Below are positions 25,458-34,549 of a stretch of DNA of 64,000 nt, one piece after another (the first letter of the stretch is position 1; every line of letters starts with the position of its first letter). Where the stretch lies: positions 558,001 to 622,000 of the forward strand of contig CAVVZB010000002.1 of the NCBI GenBank assembly GCA_963752695.1. The letters are read 5' to 3'. Source of the DNA: Bog-113 sp963752695 (GTDB taxonomy: Bacteria > Acidobacteriota > Terriglobia > Bryobacterales > Bryobacteraceae). The notes under the pieces are model-generated. The model searched no databases and was not told the DNA's origin. It saw nothing but the letters and a program-made list of their open reading frames with translations. A program made the translations under genes and the position numbers.

Positions 25458-27488
25458 TTACCAGACGCGGCAGTTCTTCTTCGGTGCCATGGGCTGGCCA
25501 ACTTTGCAGCTGAAAGCCTGAGCGAATTCCGGCATGTTGGCAACCGTGCCGTTGACGCGGAACTCTGGTAGCGAGTGCGGGTCTACTTGGGCCGAGAGGC
25601 GCTTCACCTCCGGCGTCGAGTTCTGACACCAGACGTCTGCCCACCCAAGGAAAAATTGTTGCTGCGGTGTAAATCCATCCACGTCCGCCAGCTTCCTTCC
25701 GGACATCAATGACGCAAGCGCCATGTAAGCTAAGCGTAAGCCGCCATTGTCGGCAATGTTTTCGCCCTCGGTGAGTTTCCCGTTCTGCTTCAAGTCTCCA
25801 TCAGCCACGAAATTTCCATATTCGTCTTCAATGCATTTGGCGCGGCCTTCGTATTCCACGGCGTCTTCTTTCTTCCACCAATCCTTGAAGTTGCCAAGAG
25901 CATCGAATTGCCGCCCCTGATCGTCGAAACCGTGAGTTAGTTCGTGTCCCACCACTGCGCCCATCCCACCGTAGTTCATCGGCTCCGGCGCTGTTGGTCC
26001 ATAGAAAGGCGGCTGCAGGATTCCAGCCGGAAAGTTGATGTTGTTCATCTGCGGGTCGTAATATGCGTTGACCGTTGGAGGCGACATCAGCCATTCCATT
26101 TTGTCCACGGGTTGGCCCACCTTGGCCATCTGGCGATCACTCTCAAACTCACGGCCACGGATCGTGTTCCCTACTAAGTCATTCGGAAGAACCTCGAACT
26201 TCGAGTAGTCGCGCCACTTATCCGGATAACCGATCTTATTGGCAACCGCATGAAGCTTCTCGTACGCCAGCTTCTTGGTTTCCGGACTCATCCATTCCAC
26301 CGACTTGAGATCCTGCTCCATCGCCGATTCAATGTCACGGACCATTCGCAACGTCCGGTCTTTGCCTTCCGCGCCGAACATTCGGTCAACATACGCCTGG
26401 CCAAGCGCTTCCCCCAACTCGTTGTCAGTCATTGCGACGCAGCGCTTCCATCGTGGCCGCTGCTCCTTCTGTCCCGCCAGCGTGCGGCTGTAAAAATCAA
26501 AGTGGGCTTCGTCAATCGGTTTCGACAATATGTTGGCGTTTGTCGAAATAAGATGAAACGTCAGATATGTCTTCCAATCGTCGAAGCTTAAACGGCTGAG
26601 GAGTTTCCCCATTCCGCGGAAGAAATCCGGCGCAACCACGTTAAACTTCTGTTGGTCGGCATGCACTACAGGCAGATAAGCATTCCAAGCGAAAGCCGGC
26701 GCAAGCGCACTCATCTCGGCGCGTGTCATCAGGTGGTACTGCGTGGCGGGATCTCGGCGCGACGTAACATCCTGCGAATCCTGAGCAAGAGCCGTCTCCA
26801 GCTTCATCACCGTCCCGGCGCGCCGCTTCGCTACGTCGGGGCTATCGCCCAGAAGCTCGAAAAGTTTCTGCACGTAAAGAACATACTTCTCGCGCAGCTC
26901 GGTTGAATTCTTGTCTTTCTTGAAGTAGTAATCGCGCTCAGGCAGACCCAGCCCACCTTGGTCGACTGCTGCGAGCACCACCGTCGCGTCTTTAAAATCC
27001 TGTTGCGGCGAGATTCCGAATACCGCGTCAACGCCCATGCGCTGCAGGCGGCCGATCTCCGCTGAAAGGCTGTTCAGATCGTGAATCGCATTGATCTTAT
27101 CCATTTCCGGGGCTAGCGGCTTCAAGCCTTTCTCGTTCGCCGCCTTCACGTCCATGCACGACGAGTAGAATGCTCCGATCTTTTTCTCGACCGGAGTGCC
27201 GGCCGGCCCCCGGGCAGCCGACTTCTCCAGAATGTCTTTCAGTACGTACTGATTGCGCTCCTGCAATTCTGAAAACGATCCCCAGGAGGCCTGATCGCTC
27301 GGAATCGGATTGTTTTTTATCCAGGTGCCACAGGCGAAATGGTAAAAATCGTTGCACGGATTCACCGAACGGTCAACAGCCGCAGCGCCATAAGTGGGCA
27401 CTTTGGGTGCCGAATCGGCGGAAGCCGGAGTCGTCTGAGCCGAAATAGCGCCTGCCCCGATCAGCAGCGCCGGAAGAAAAATTCGCAT
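25458..27488 (-). CDS. M13 family metallopeptidase (neprilysin-like), secreted
   Basis: A zinc endopeptidase of 676 residues. A signal peptide of about 17 residues is followed by the long N-terminal M13 domain beginning NPCNDFYHFACGTWIKNNPIP, where M13 peptidases bear conserved cysteines. The catalytic motif is HELTH (515-519), with the third ligand expected in GENIADNGG. The C-terminus CKVGQPMAPKKNCRVW ends in the family-typical Cys-x-x-W. Acidobacteria often encode many such secreted peptidases, probably for protein scavenging. It diverges from the esterase gene. TAAATT lies five bases before the ATG. Confidence 0.95.
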   Translation of the reverse strand: MRIFLPALLIGAGAISAQTTPASADSAPKVPTYGAAAVDRSVNPCNDFYHFACGTWIKNNPIPSDQASWGSFSELQERNQYVLKDILEKSAARGPAGTPVEKKIGAFYSSCMDVKAANEKGLKPLAPEMDKINAIHDLNSLSAEIGRLQRMGVDAVFGISPQQDFKDATVVLAAVDQGGLGLPERDYYFKKDKNSTELREKYVLYVQKLFELLGDSPDVAKRRAGTVMKLETALAQDSQDVTSRRDPATQYHLMTRAEMSALAPAFAWNAYLPVVHADQQKFNVVAPDFFRGMGKLLSRLSFDDWKTYLTFHLISTNANILSKPIDEAHFDFYSRTLAGQKEQRPRWKRCVAMTDNELGEALGQAYVDRMFGAEGKDRTLRMVRDIESAMEQDLKSVEWMSPETKKLAYEKLHAVANKIGYPDKWRDYSKFEVLPNDLVGNTIRGREFESDRQMAKVGQPVDKMEWLMSPPTVNAYYDPQMNNINFPAGILQPPFYGPTAPEPMNYGGMGAVVGHELTHGFDDQGRQFDALGNFKDWWKKEDAVEYEGRAKCIEDEYGNFVADGDLKQNGKLTEGENIADNGGLRLAYMALASLMSGRKLADVDGFTPQQQFFLGWADVWCQNSTPEVKRLSAQVDPHSLPEFRVNGTVANMPEFAQAFSCKVGQPMAPKKNCRVW

Positions 27489-27493
27489 GGGCT

Positions 27494-27499
27494 AATTTA
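27494..27499 (-). promoter_or_regulatory. Candidate -10 of the M13 peptidase gene
   Basis: TAAATT on the minus strand ends five bases before the ATG; no ribosome site is present. Confidence 0.35.
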
Positions 27500-27559
27500 A
27501 TCACGTGCCAGACGGAAGTCTCCGCCGTGATGTAGAATCATGACGAACTCATCCCCGTT

Positions 27560-28726
27560 ATGTCCCGTCTAATCCACATTTCGTTCTTGCTCAGCCTGAG
27601 CGCTGCTCGCTTCGCCGTCCTCGCGCAAACGCCAGCGCCGCCCGCACCCGCGCAAACTCCGGCGCCTACACCCGCGCGTCCTCCGCGACCCGTTCCGCCC
27701 ACGCGTGATCCGCACACTCCCGGCTATGTCGAGGCCAAGGATTTGCCCGATGGCGAGAATGCCCCGGCTAAGCAGGATGGCAATTTCATCATCGGTCCTA
27801 CGCACAATCCCGCGCCGGAAATGATCGCCCACGATGGCGTTCCCCAGGGCGTCGTCTCCGAATTCATCATGAATTCGACTGACAGCAAGCTTTACCCCGG
27901 TATTGCTCGGGAGCCCAATACTTTCGGTAAGCCAGACCCGAACGACCCGGCCAAGATCATCCTCACCACCAGCCATCCTGCCCCGTACACCCGCCGCGTA
28001 AACGTCTATGTGCCGCGGCAGTACGTGCCGGGTACCGTCGCACCATTTATTGTCGGCGCCGACGGACCCGATAAAGCTCTCTTCATCGCGCTCGATAATC
28101 TGATCGCCCAGCACCGCCTTCCGGTCATGATCGCCATTTCCATCAGCAACGGCAGCGGTGACGCGCAAGGCAGTGAGCGCGGACTCGAATACGACACCAT
28201 GTCCGGTCGCTATGCCGAGTTCGTTGAGACCGAAGTCCTGCCTCTAGTGGAACAAAAGTACAATGTGAAGCTCACCAAAGATCCCGACGGGCGCGCCACC
28301 ATGGGCGGCAGTTCCGGTGGTTCGGCCGCGTTGATCATGGCCTGGTATCATCCCGAGCTTTACCACCGCGTGCTGACCTACTCCGGCACTTATGTCAATC
28401 AACAATGGCCCTCTAACCCGGATACTCCGCACGGCGCCTGGGAATTTCACGAGCACATCATCCCGAACTCGCCGGCAAAGCCTATCCGTCTCTGGATGGA
28501 AGTCGGCGACCGCGACTTGTTCAATCCCAATCCCATGGGGGACCACATGCATGACTGGGTGGTGGCCAACGAGAACATGGCCAAAGTTCTCGCAGCCAAG
28601 GGCTACCACTACCAATATGTATTCGCGCGTAATGCCGGCCACACCGATCGCGCCGTCAAAATGCAAACTTTGCCCGAAGCTTTAGAGTATGTCTGGCAAG
28701 GTTACCCGATCACCAGCGCGAAGTAA
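27560..28726 (+). CDS. Secreted alpha/beta-hydrolase, Fes/esterase D-like
   Basis: An esterase of 388 residues, exported by a signal peptide (about 1-22, ending VLAQ), then a Pro-rich linker. The nucleophile elbow GGSSGGSAA puts Ser252 in the catalytic position, an aspartate is expected in VGDRDLF, and the histidine in ARNAGHTDRAV. This pattern is that of enterochelin esterase and related carbohydrate-ester hydrolases; the actual substrate is unknown. TAGAAT at 27533-27538, 21 bases before the ATG, may be its -10 box. Confidence 0.88.
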   Translation: MSRLIHISFLLSLSAARFAVLAQTPAPPAPAQTPAPTPARPPRPVPPTRDPHTPGYVEAKDLPDGENAPAKQDGNFIIGPTHNPAPEMIAHDGVPQGVVSEFIMNSTDSKLYPGIAREPNTFGKPDPNDPAKIILTTSHPAPYTRRVNVYVPRQYVPGTVAPFIVGADGPDKALFIALDNLIAQHRLPVMIAISISNGSGDAQGSERGLEYDTMSGRYAEFVETEVLPLVEQKYNVKLTKDPDGRATMGGSSGGSAALIMAWYHPELYHRVLTYSGTYVNQQWPSNPDTPHGAWEFHEHIIPNSPAKPIRLWMEVGDRDLFNPNPMGDHMHDWVVANENMAKVLAAKGYHYQYVFARNAGHTDRAVKMQTLPEALEYVWQGYPITSAK

Positions 28727-28731
28727 GTGAC

Positions 28732-30303
28732 TTAGTGCGCGGCCGGAGTACCAGCTCCAGGTTTGCCTCTGCGCATCAGCAGCACAAACGGAATCAGTAA
28801 AGCCACCACCACCGCGAGCAGTGACAAAACATCGATGTACGCCAGCGCCGTCGCTTGGCCTTGCACCATCTGATTGATCCGCGCGTAAGCCTGCTGGGTG
28901 GCAGCGGCCGCGCCAACTCCGCGCGATTGCAACGCGCCCGCGATGCCGGTCACCATCTGATCGAAGGCCGGTGTCCCCGGAATGGCGTGCGCCGCAAGCG
29001 ATGTCGTGTGCTTCTGCGCCTGACGCGTCAAGAAGGTGATGATCACCGCGATCCCGATACTCCCGCCAATGTTCCGCACGAACGCGTTCATCCCTGACAC
29101 CTGGTTGTTCTGCTCGCGCGCGATACCCACATAGGCCAGCGTGTTCGATGGCAAGAAAATCAATGGCAGACTTAACGTCTGCAGAGTCCGCATCCAGAAC
29201 GCGGTATTAAAATCCAGCCCTAAGCTAAGCCGTGTCGTCATCCAATAGAGCGAGGCTGCGGTCCCCGCAAAGCCCATCGCCATCATCAGGCGTGGGTCGA
29301 ATCGCGATACCAGAATTCCCGCCACCGGCATCATCACCATCATGGCGAAACCCCCGCCCGCCAGCGCTTCGCCCGCTGTCACCGCCGGATACCCGAGCAG
29401 CGTTTGCAGAAATTGCGGAATCACCACCGTCGTCCCAAAGAGTACGATCCCTAGCATGAAGGTGAAGAACATCGCCACTGCGAAATTTCGCTTGCGGAAT
29501 AGCCGGATGTTGACGATCGGATACGGGTGCCGCCACTCCCAAACAATCCAGGACACGAATGCGATTCCAGCAACCGCAAAGAGCACCGTGATCCACCAGG
29601 TTGCGAACCAATCCGCTTCCTGCCCCTTGTCGAGCACCACCTGCAAGCTGCCGATGAACAGCGTCACCAGACCAAGCCCCACGAAATCCACCCGAATGCC
29701 CGAAGCTTTCTTGCGCGCTTCCACCAGATACGGCGGATCTTCCACCAGCCGGTTGGTCAGGAATAAAGAGAGCAGCACCACCGGGATATTTATGTAAAAA
29801 ATCCAGCGCCACGTGTAGTTATCGGTGATCCAGCCGCCCAGCGTGGGTCCGATCGCCGGGGCAACCACCACCGCCATCCCATACACCGCGAAAGCCATGC
29901 CGCGCATCGCCGGCGGGAAGGTGTCCGCCAAAATGGCCTGTTCGCTCGGCGCCAATCCTCCGCCGCCAGCGCCCTGCAGCACCCGGCAAAACACCAGCAT
30001 CCCCAGGCTCGGGGCCAGCCCGCACAGAAAGCTGCTCACGCCGAAAAGCGCCACGCATGTCATGTAGAAACGCTTGCGGCCCAGCACCGTCGCCAGCCAC
30101 GCGCTGATCGGAAGGATCACCGCGTTCGATACCAGATAGCTCGTCAGAACCCACGTCGATTCGTCCTGACTTGCTGACAGGTTCCCCGCAATATGAGGCA
30201 GCGCCACGTTGGCAATGGACGTATCCAGCACCTCCATGAACGTTGCCAGTGTGACCGTGAGCGCGATCGCCCATCGATTGTGTTTCGGCTGCCAGTCGCT
30301 CAA
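28732..30303 (-). CDS. DHA2-family MFS exporter, EmrB/QacA type
   Basis: Proton-driven drug exporter with 14 expected membrane helices, 523 residues. Visible motifs are LDTSIANVALPHIAGNLSAS (motif D1) and GAGGGGLAPSEQAILADTFPPAMRGMAFAVYG, as in EmrB. The C-terminal tail is short and polar. It probably pairs with the EmrA-like adaptor at 18984-20420 in the same genome segment, although they are about 8 kb apart. A TTG start at 30303 lies five bases after the upstream dihydrofolate reductase-like gene, so the two are probably one operon. Confidence 0.92.
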   Translation of the reverse strand: MSDWQPKHNRWAIALTVTLATFMEVLDTSIANVALPHIAGNLSASQDESTWVLTSYLVSNAVILPISAWLATVLGRKRFYMTCVALFGVSSFLCGLAPSLGMLVFCRVLQGAGGGGLAPSEQAILADTFPPAMRGMAFAVYGMAVVVAPAIGPTLGGWITDNYTWRWIFYINIPVVLLSLFLTNRLVEDPPYLVEARKKASGIRVDFVGLGLVTLFIGSLQVVLDKGQEADWFATWWITVLFAVAGIAFVSWIVWEWRHPYPIVNIRLFRKRNFAVAMFFTFMLGIVLFGTTVVIPQFLQTLLGYPAVTAGEALAGGGFAMMVMMPVAGILVSRFDPRLMMAMGFAGTAASLYWMTTRLSLGLDFNTAFWMRTLQTLSLPLIFLPSNTLAYVGIAREQNNQVSGMNAFVRNIGGSIGIAVIITFLTRQAQKHTTSLAAHAIPGTPAFDQMVTGIAGALQSRGVGAAAATQQAYARINQMVQGQATALAYIDVLSLLAVVVALLIPFVLLMRRGKPGAGTPAAH

Positions 30304-30308
30304 ATTGG

Positions 30309-30896
30309 CTAGACGCTCCCGCTCAGCACTTCGCCCGTGCGCTCGTAATGCACCAGGAAAACACCCTTATCGGTTACCGTACTCTCCGTGATCCGGAACG
30401 CTACCGGCATCGAGTCATCCGTAAACAGCCGCTTACCGCTTCCCAGGGTGATCGGCATGATCATCAGCCAGAACGCGTCCACTAGATCGTGCTTCATGAG
30501 CGTTTGCACCAGGTTTGCGCTCCCGTACACATGCAGGTCCGGTCCATCCTCCTGCTTCAGCTTCGCGATCTTCTCCGCGATATCGCCGCCCAGAAATACC
30601 GAAGGCTGCCACTCATGCTCAGTCACCGTGTTCGACGCAACATACTTGGTTGCCTTGTTGACGCCGGGCCAGATGTCGCTATGTTGCGGCCAGAAGCCAG
30701 CCCACAGATCGAACGTAACGCGTCCCACCAACAAGTCAAACGGCTGGTCCATCTGCTTCTTCACCACTGCTTGAGTGACCTTGTCCGAATGCTTCCGGAT
30801 CCACCACGGCGGACCGCTCGCTGCCCCATCCCGCTCGCCCGGTGCTTCGATCACCCCATCCAGAGATATGAATTCGATAACGTTGATTTTCCTCAT
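30309..30896 (-). CDS. Dihydrofolate reductase/RibD C-terminal family protein
   Basis: A 195-residue member of the RibD C-terminal/DHFR-like fold (YwjB/YyaP-type reductases). N-terminal MRKINVIEFISLDGVIEAPG and later LLVGRVTFDLWAGFWP are characteristic, as is GSANLVQTLMKHDLVDAFWLMIMPITLGSGKRLF. True substrate is unknown; these stand-alone proteins are usually not folate reductases. The ATG was chosen because GGAGG lies six bases before it; an upstream TTG in the same frame has no such site. The MFS exporter gene follows five bases later. Confidence 0.88.
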   Translation of the reverse strand: MRKINVIEFISLDGVIEAPGERDGAASGPPWWIRKHSDKVTQAVVKKQMDQPFDLLVGRVTFDLWAGFWPQHSDIWPGVNKATKYVASNTVTEHEWQPSVFLGGDIAEKIAKLKQEDGPDLHVYGSANLVQTLMKHDLVDAFWLMIMPITLGSGKRLFTDDSMPVAFRITESTVTDKGVFLVHYERTGEVLSGSV

Positions 30897-31016
30897 CGCC
30901 CGCCTCCGCTCCAATCACGACCGAAAAAACTTTATCTTCCTTCTGATTTCCTCTACTTAGCGCGGTCGACACCCCCAACCCCGCCTTTCTGCGCTTTAGC
31001 ATCAAGGCAGAAATGT

Positions 31017-31030
31017 GCGGCAACTGCCGC
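31017..31030. repeat. Short palindrome before the small gene at 31043
   Basis: GCGGCA-AC-TGCCGC, 6-bp perfect arms with a two-base centre, lies 12 bases before the ATG at 31043, next to the ribosome site. Possible operator or hairpin; by itself the evidence is weak. Confidence 0.3.
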
Positions 31031-31042
31031 GAAAAGGGATCC

Positions 31043-31303
31043 ATGAACGTACTTCTATTCATTCTGCAACTATTTCCAGTGCTTCTCTCTACCATTCAAC
31101 AGATCGAGGCGGCTGTACAAGTCGCCAAAGCCGGACCGGCCAAACTGCAACTGCTCACCGGCGTCGTCAAAACCGCTATGAAGGTGGAGGTTGCCAAACC
31201 GGTGCCGGTCAGCCAGGATCAATTGGTTCCGATCGTCAATTCGCTCGCCACTGACATTGTCACGTTCTTCAACGCCACTGGCGTCTTTAAGAAGACTTCC
31301 TAA
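31043..31303 (+). CDS. Small membrane-leaning protein of unknown function
   Basis: Not recognised. The 86 residues have a hydrophobic N-terminus, then QVAKAGPAKLQLLTGVVKTAMKVE and a C-terminal IVTFFNATGVFKKTS. Short proteins with a similar ending occur in some phages and in chromosomes of soil bacteria, so a phage origin is possible but not shown; no other phage genes are near. The start at ATG 31043 is preceded by AAGGGAT. An earlier in-frame ATG at 31013 has no ribosome site. It lies alone between the DHFR-like gene (minus) and the aminotransferase gene. Confidence 0.6.
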   Translation: MNVLLFILQLFPVLLSTIQQIEAAVQVAKAGPAKLQLLTGVVKTAMKVEVAKPVPVSQDQLVPIVNSLATDIVTFFNATGVFKKTS

Positions 31304-31347
31304 GCTCCGGTCTCGTATCTTTGCAAACGCCGCGCGCCGGGATCTCG

Positions 31348-31353
31348 TATCAT
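31348..31353 (+). promoter_or_regulatory. Candidate -10 of the class III aminotransferase gene
   Basis: TATCAT ends eight bases before ATG 31362. The intervening sequence CACAATTG has no ribosome site. Confidence 0.4.
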
Positions 31354-31361
31354 CACAATTG

Positions 31362-32591
31362 ATGAGCATCTCGACGCCGGAAGCTGTGGCCGCGCCCGCA
31401 GAGCAAGTAGTCGATCTTGAACGCGAATACCTGCTCCAGAATTACGGGCGCTACCCACTGGTTCTCGACCATGGCGACGGCCCCTGGCTCTTCGACCTTG
31501 AAGGCCGCAAATTCCTCGATTTTCTCTCCGGAATCGGAGTCAACGCGCTCGGCCATAACCACCCCCGCATCACTCGGATCATCCAGGAACAAGCCGCTCT
31601 TCTCATCCACTCATCAAATCTCTATTTCCACCGCTACCAGGGCCCGCTTGCCAAAAGGTTGACCGAGGTCAGCGGTCTGCAGCGATCCTTCTTTTCCAAC
31701 TCAGGAACCGAATCCATGGAAGGCGCCATGAAAATGATCCGCGCCCATGGCCGCCGCATCCACCCCGATAAATTCGAAATCGTCTCCCTCGACAATTCCT
31801 TCCACGGCCGCACCTTCGGGTCCCTCTCCATCACCGGCCAGCCCAAATACCGCAACGATTTTGAACCGCTCCTGCCCGGCATTCGCTTCGTCCCAATCAA
31901 TGACATCGCCGCTCTGGAACTCGCAGTCACCCCGCAAACCGCAGGCATCGTCATCGAATGGGTGCAGGGCGAAGGCGGCATTTTCCCGATATCCGGCGAC
32001 TTCGCCCGCCGTGCCCGCGAGTTAGCCGATCGTTTCGACGCCTTGCTCGTTTTCGACGAAATCCAGTGCGGGGTCGGGCGTACCGGCCAATATTTTGCCT
32101 ATCAGTTGACGGATCCGCCCGTGCTGCCCGACATCATGGTGGCCGCCAAGCCGCTCGCCTGCGGCTTGCCGCTCGGAGTCATCTGCGCCAATGAGCGCGC
32201 TGCAGCATCCATCCGCCCTGGAATGCATGGCTCCACGTTTGGCGGTAGCGCGCTCTCCTGCCGCGTGGCTCTTGAGTTCTTCGATATTCTCGATGAGCTC
32301 CTGCCAGCTATCGCCCGCGTGGGTAACTACTTCCGCGCCGGACTTCGCGATATCGCTTCGCGCCACAATTGCATCACTGAAATTCGAGGCGAGGGTCTGA
32401 TGGTGGGAGCCCAACTCTCCATCCCCGGGGCGGGCATTGTTGCCGATGCCATGCAAAACGGCCTGCTGATCAACTGCACCCACGACACGGTGCTCCGTTT
32501 CTTGCCGCCCTACATCATCACCGAACGCGAGGTCGACCAAGCCCTCGCAATCCTGGAACCAGCCATCGCGCGGGCTGAAAAATCACAATAG
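31362..32591 (+). CDS. Class III aminotransferase, ArgD-like
   Basis: A PLP-dependent omega-aminotransferase of 409 residues. Landmarks are YGRYPLVLDHGDG, DLEGRKFLDFLSGIGVNALGHNHP, the phosphate-binding SNSGTESMEGAMKM, DEIQCGVGRTG and the PLP lysine Lys263 in VAAKPLACGLPLG. It is closest in layout to acetylornithine/succinyldiaminopimelate or ornithine aminotransferases. No other arginine-synthesis genes are near, so the specific substrate is not fixed. It converges with manC, overlapping its 3' end by nine bases. Confidence 0.9.
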   Translation: MSISTPEAVAAPAEQVVDLEREYLLQNYGRYPLVLDHGDGPWLFDLEGRKFLDFLSGIGVNALGHNHPRITRIIQEQAALLIHSSNLYFHRYQGPLAKRLTEVSGLQRSFFSNSGTESMEGAMKMIRAHGRRIHPDKFEIVSLDNSFHGRTFGSLSITGQPKYRNDFEPLLPGIRFVPINDIAALELAVTPQTAGIVIEWVQGEGGIFPISGDFARRARELADRFDALLVFDEIQCGVGRTGQYFAYQLTDPPVLPDIMVAAKPLACGLPLGVICANERAAASIRPGMHGSTFGGSALSCRVALEFFDILDELLPAIARVGNYFRAGLRDIASRHNCITEIRGEGLMVGAQLSIPGAGIVADAMQNGLLINCTHDTVLRFLPPYIITEREVDQALAILEPAIARAEKSQ

Positions 32592-33662
32592 CTCGTCCCG
32601 GCCGCGCTTCTCCAGCATCTTGACCAGGTCGCCCACCTGCTGCGCGCGCTTGCGATCCGCCACCAAAAGCGCGTCCGGTGTGTCGATCACAATTAGATCG
32701 TCCACTCCGAGCAATGCCACCAGTTTCTTGCCTGCCTGTACAAAATTGCCTGCAGCATCTCTCACCAGCAGGTCCGCCCCCGCGTTCCGCGACTCATCCC
32801 GCGGTAGCAGCTCGTACACCGCGTCCCAACTGCCCACGTCGTTCCAGCCGAACTCGCTACACGCCACACCCACCACGCCCGTAGCCTTCTCCAACACCGC
32901 GTAGTCGATCGAAATGTCCTCGCAAAGCGGAAACACTTCCTGCAGCCGCTCCGCGAAACTCGCATCCGCATACGCCGGCAAGCCTGCCAGCAGTGTCGCC
33001 GTTTTTGGCAGGTGATTGCGCAAGTTTTCCAGCAGCACCGAAGCCCGCCAAAAAAACATCCCCGCATTCCAGAAGAATCGGCCCGCCGCCAAGTACTTCT
33101 CAGCCGTTGCTAGCTCAGGCTTTTCGCGGAAACTCAGCACCGGCGCAGTCTCCAGCGCGCCCGGCTTCACGTCGTCGCTGAATTCGATATACCCGTAGCC
33201 GGTCTCCGCCCAGCGCGGCTGAATCCCCAAAACCGCGATTCCGCCTTGCTCGGCCGCTGCAAACGCCTGGCGCACCGCCGCCAGATACTTCTCCGGCTCG
33301 GCGATGACATGGTCCGATGGAAATACTCCGAATACCGCGTCTTTATCGATCGATTGCAGAATGTGCGCCGCCAATCCGATAGCCGGAGCCGTGTTGCGCT
33401 GTTTCGGCTCTGCCAAAATCTGCCCGGCCGGAACCTGCGGTAACTGGCGCACAATCTCATCGCGCACGAAATCGTTAGTCAGAATCCAGATGTTTTCCGG
33501 CGCAATCAACGGCGTCAGCCGCTCTACCGTCGCTTGGATCAGGCTTTGCTCGCCGCCCGCCACACTCAGTACCTGCTTAGGCGTCGCTCGCCGGCTCCGC
33601 GGCCAAAAACGCGTGCCTCTCCCGCCAGCCAGTATCAGGCCGTAGTAACTGCTCTTAGCCAT
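32583..33662 (-). CDS. manC: Mannose-1-phosphate guanylyltransferase
   Basis: Makes GDP-mannose from mannose-1-phosphate and GTP for surface polysaccharide synthesis. The 359 residues begin with the nucleotide-binding signature LILAGGRGTRFWPRSR and contain PKQVLSVAGG, EPKQRNTAPAIGLAA, FPSDHVI and GYIEFSD. It lacks the C-terminal isomerase domain seen in bifunctional ManC/AlgA, so it is the short, monofunctional form. It starts nine bases after lepB and is probably cotranscribed with it. Confidence 0.94.
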   Translation of the reverse strand: MAKSSYYGLILAGGRGTRFWPRSRRATPKQVLSVAGGEQSLIQATVERLTPLIAPENIWILTNDFVRDEIVRQLPQVPAGQILAEPKQRNTAPAIGLAAHILQSIDKDAVFGVFPSDHVIAEPEKYLAAVRQAFAAAEQGGIAVLGIQPRWAETGYGYIEFSDDVKPGALETAPVLSFREKPELATAEKYLAAGRFFWNAGMFFWRASVLLENLRNHLPKTATLLAGLPAYADASFAERLQEVFPLCEDISIDYAVLEKATGVVGVACSEFGWNDVGSWDAVYELLPRDESRNAGADLLVRDAAGNFVQAGKKLVALLGVDDLIVIDTPDALLVADRKRAQQVGDLVKMLEKRGRDELL

Positions 33663-33671
33663 GTCGTTGTC

Positions 33672-34496
33672 TTATCTAACCGGGTAGCTGTGGACCAACC
33701 GCAACGTGCGTTCCCAGCGCGTTTTGGTGAAGAAGTGCAGCGCCAAATCTTTGATATGATCCAGGCCGATCGACGGGCTCGATAACTGCTCAGTCGGCGC
33801 GTCATAAGACCAATACACGATCAGCGGCTTGCCGATAATATTCTCGCGCGGAACGAAGCCCCAATACCGGCTGTCCGACGATAGGTCCCGATTATCCCCC
33901 ATCGCGAAATAGTTCCCCGGCGGAACCACCACTTCTCCGTTCTTCACGTTCGTCTCCAGCATCGTAATTGCCGGTGTGGTGACCGCCGTATTCGGCTCGC
34001 TCGGAAAGTTGTCGCGATACGAGTCGATGTAATTCAGCTTATGAACCACGTAAGGCTCGTTCAACGCATGCCCGTTCAGAAACACTTGCTTATTGACCAG
34101 CTTCAGACGATCCCCTGGCACACCCATGCACCGCTTCACATAGGTCTGCCGGATATCCCCCGGCCAACGGAATACAATAATGTCCCCGCGCTGCACATCG
34201 CTGTAGGGCAAGATGTGCTTGGTCACCGGTCCGTAGGGCGCAAACGCCAGCTTATCTACCAACAGATGATCGCCCACCAGCAGTGTGTCTTCCATCGATC
34301 CGGTCGGAATCACGAACGCCTGCACCAGCGCCGTCGTCCCGAATAACAGCAGAACGATCGTGACCGTCCATTCCGCAATCACCCCGCGAGACGGCTCCGG
34401 AGTTGGTTTCGCCTTCACCGCCGGCGGCGGCGCGGATAGCGACTCGTTTACACTCTCGGGCTTCTTGTCCGCTAAACCGCTTTTCTCACGTGTCAC
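33672..34496 (-). CDS. lepB: Signal peptidase I
   Basis: Membrane protease that removes signal peptides during export. The 274 residues show a Pro/Glu-rich N-terminal tail, one membrane helix (about 43-60) and the S26 catalytic pair: Ser67 in IPTGSMEDTLLVGDHLLV and Lys121 in QTYVKRCMGVPGD. Box D/E sequence YFAMGDNRDLSSDSRYWGFVP is present. The start is GTG 34496, eight bases after TACAAT and with no ribosome site. It is divergent from a four-helix transporter gene and followed by manC. Confidence 0.95.
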   Translation of the reverse strand: MTREKSGLADKKPESVNESLSAPPPAVKAKPTPEPSRGVIAEWTVTIVLLLFGTTALVQAFVIPTGSMEDTLLVGDHLLVDKLAFAPYGPVTKHILPYSDVQRGDIIVFRWPGDIRQTYVKRCMGVPGDRLKLVNKQVFLNGHALNEPYVVHKLNYIDSYRDNFPSEPNTAVTTPAITMLETNVKNGEVVVPPGNYFAMGDNRDLSSDSRYWGFVPRENIIGKPLIVYWSYDAPTEQLSSPSIGLDHIKDLALHFFTKTRWERTLRLVHSYPVR

Positions 34497-34504
34497 AGCT
34501 ACTG

Positions 34505-34510
34505 ATTGTA
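34505..34510 (-). promoter_or_regulatory. -10-like box of lepB
   Basis: TACAAT on the minus strand ends eight bases before the GTG start of lepB. No Shine-Dalgarno sequence lies between. It shares the 53-base divergent region with the SMR-like gene. Confidence 0.45.
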
Positions 34511-34549
34511 TCGGATGGGCTGCTATTCTGGCATTTCAGCCTCTCTTGC

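Noticed and set aside
31043..31303. Prophage remnant
   Set aside because: Only one small gene with vague phage-like ending; no integrase, attachment sites or structural genes nearby.
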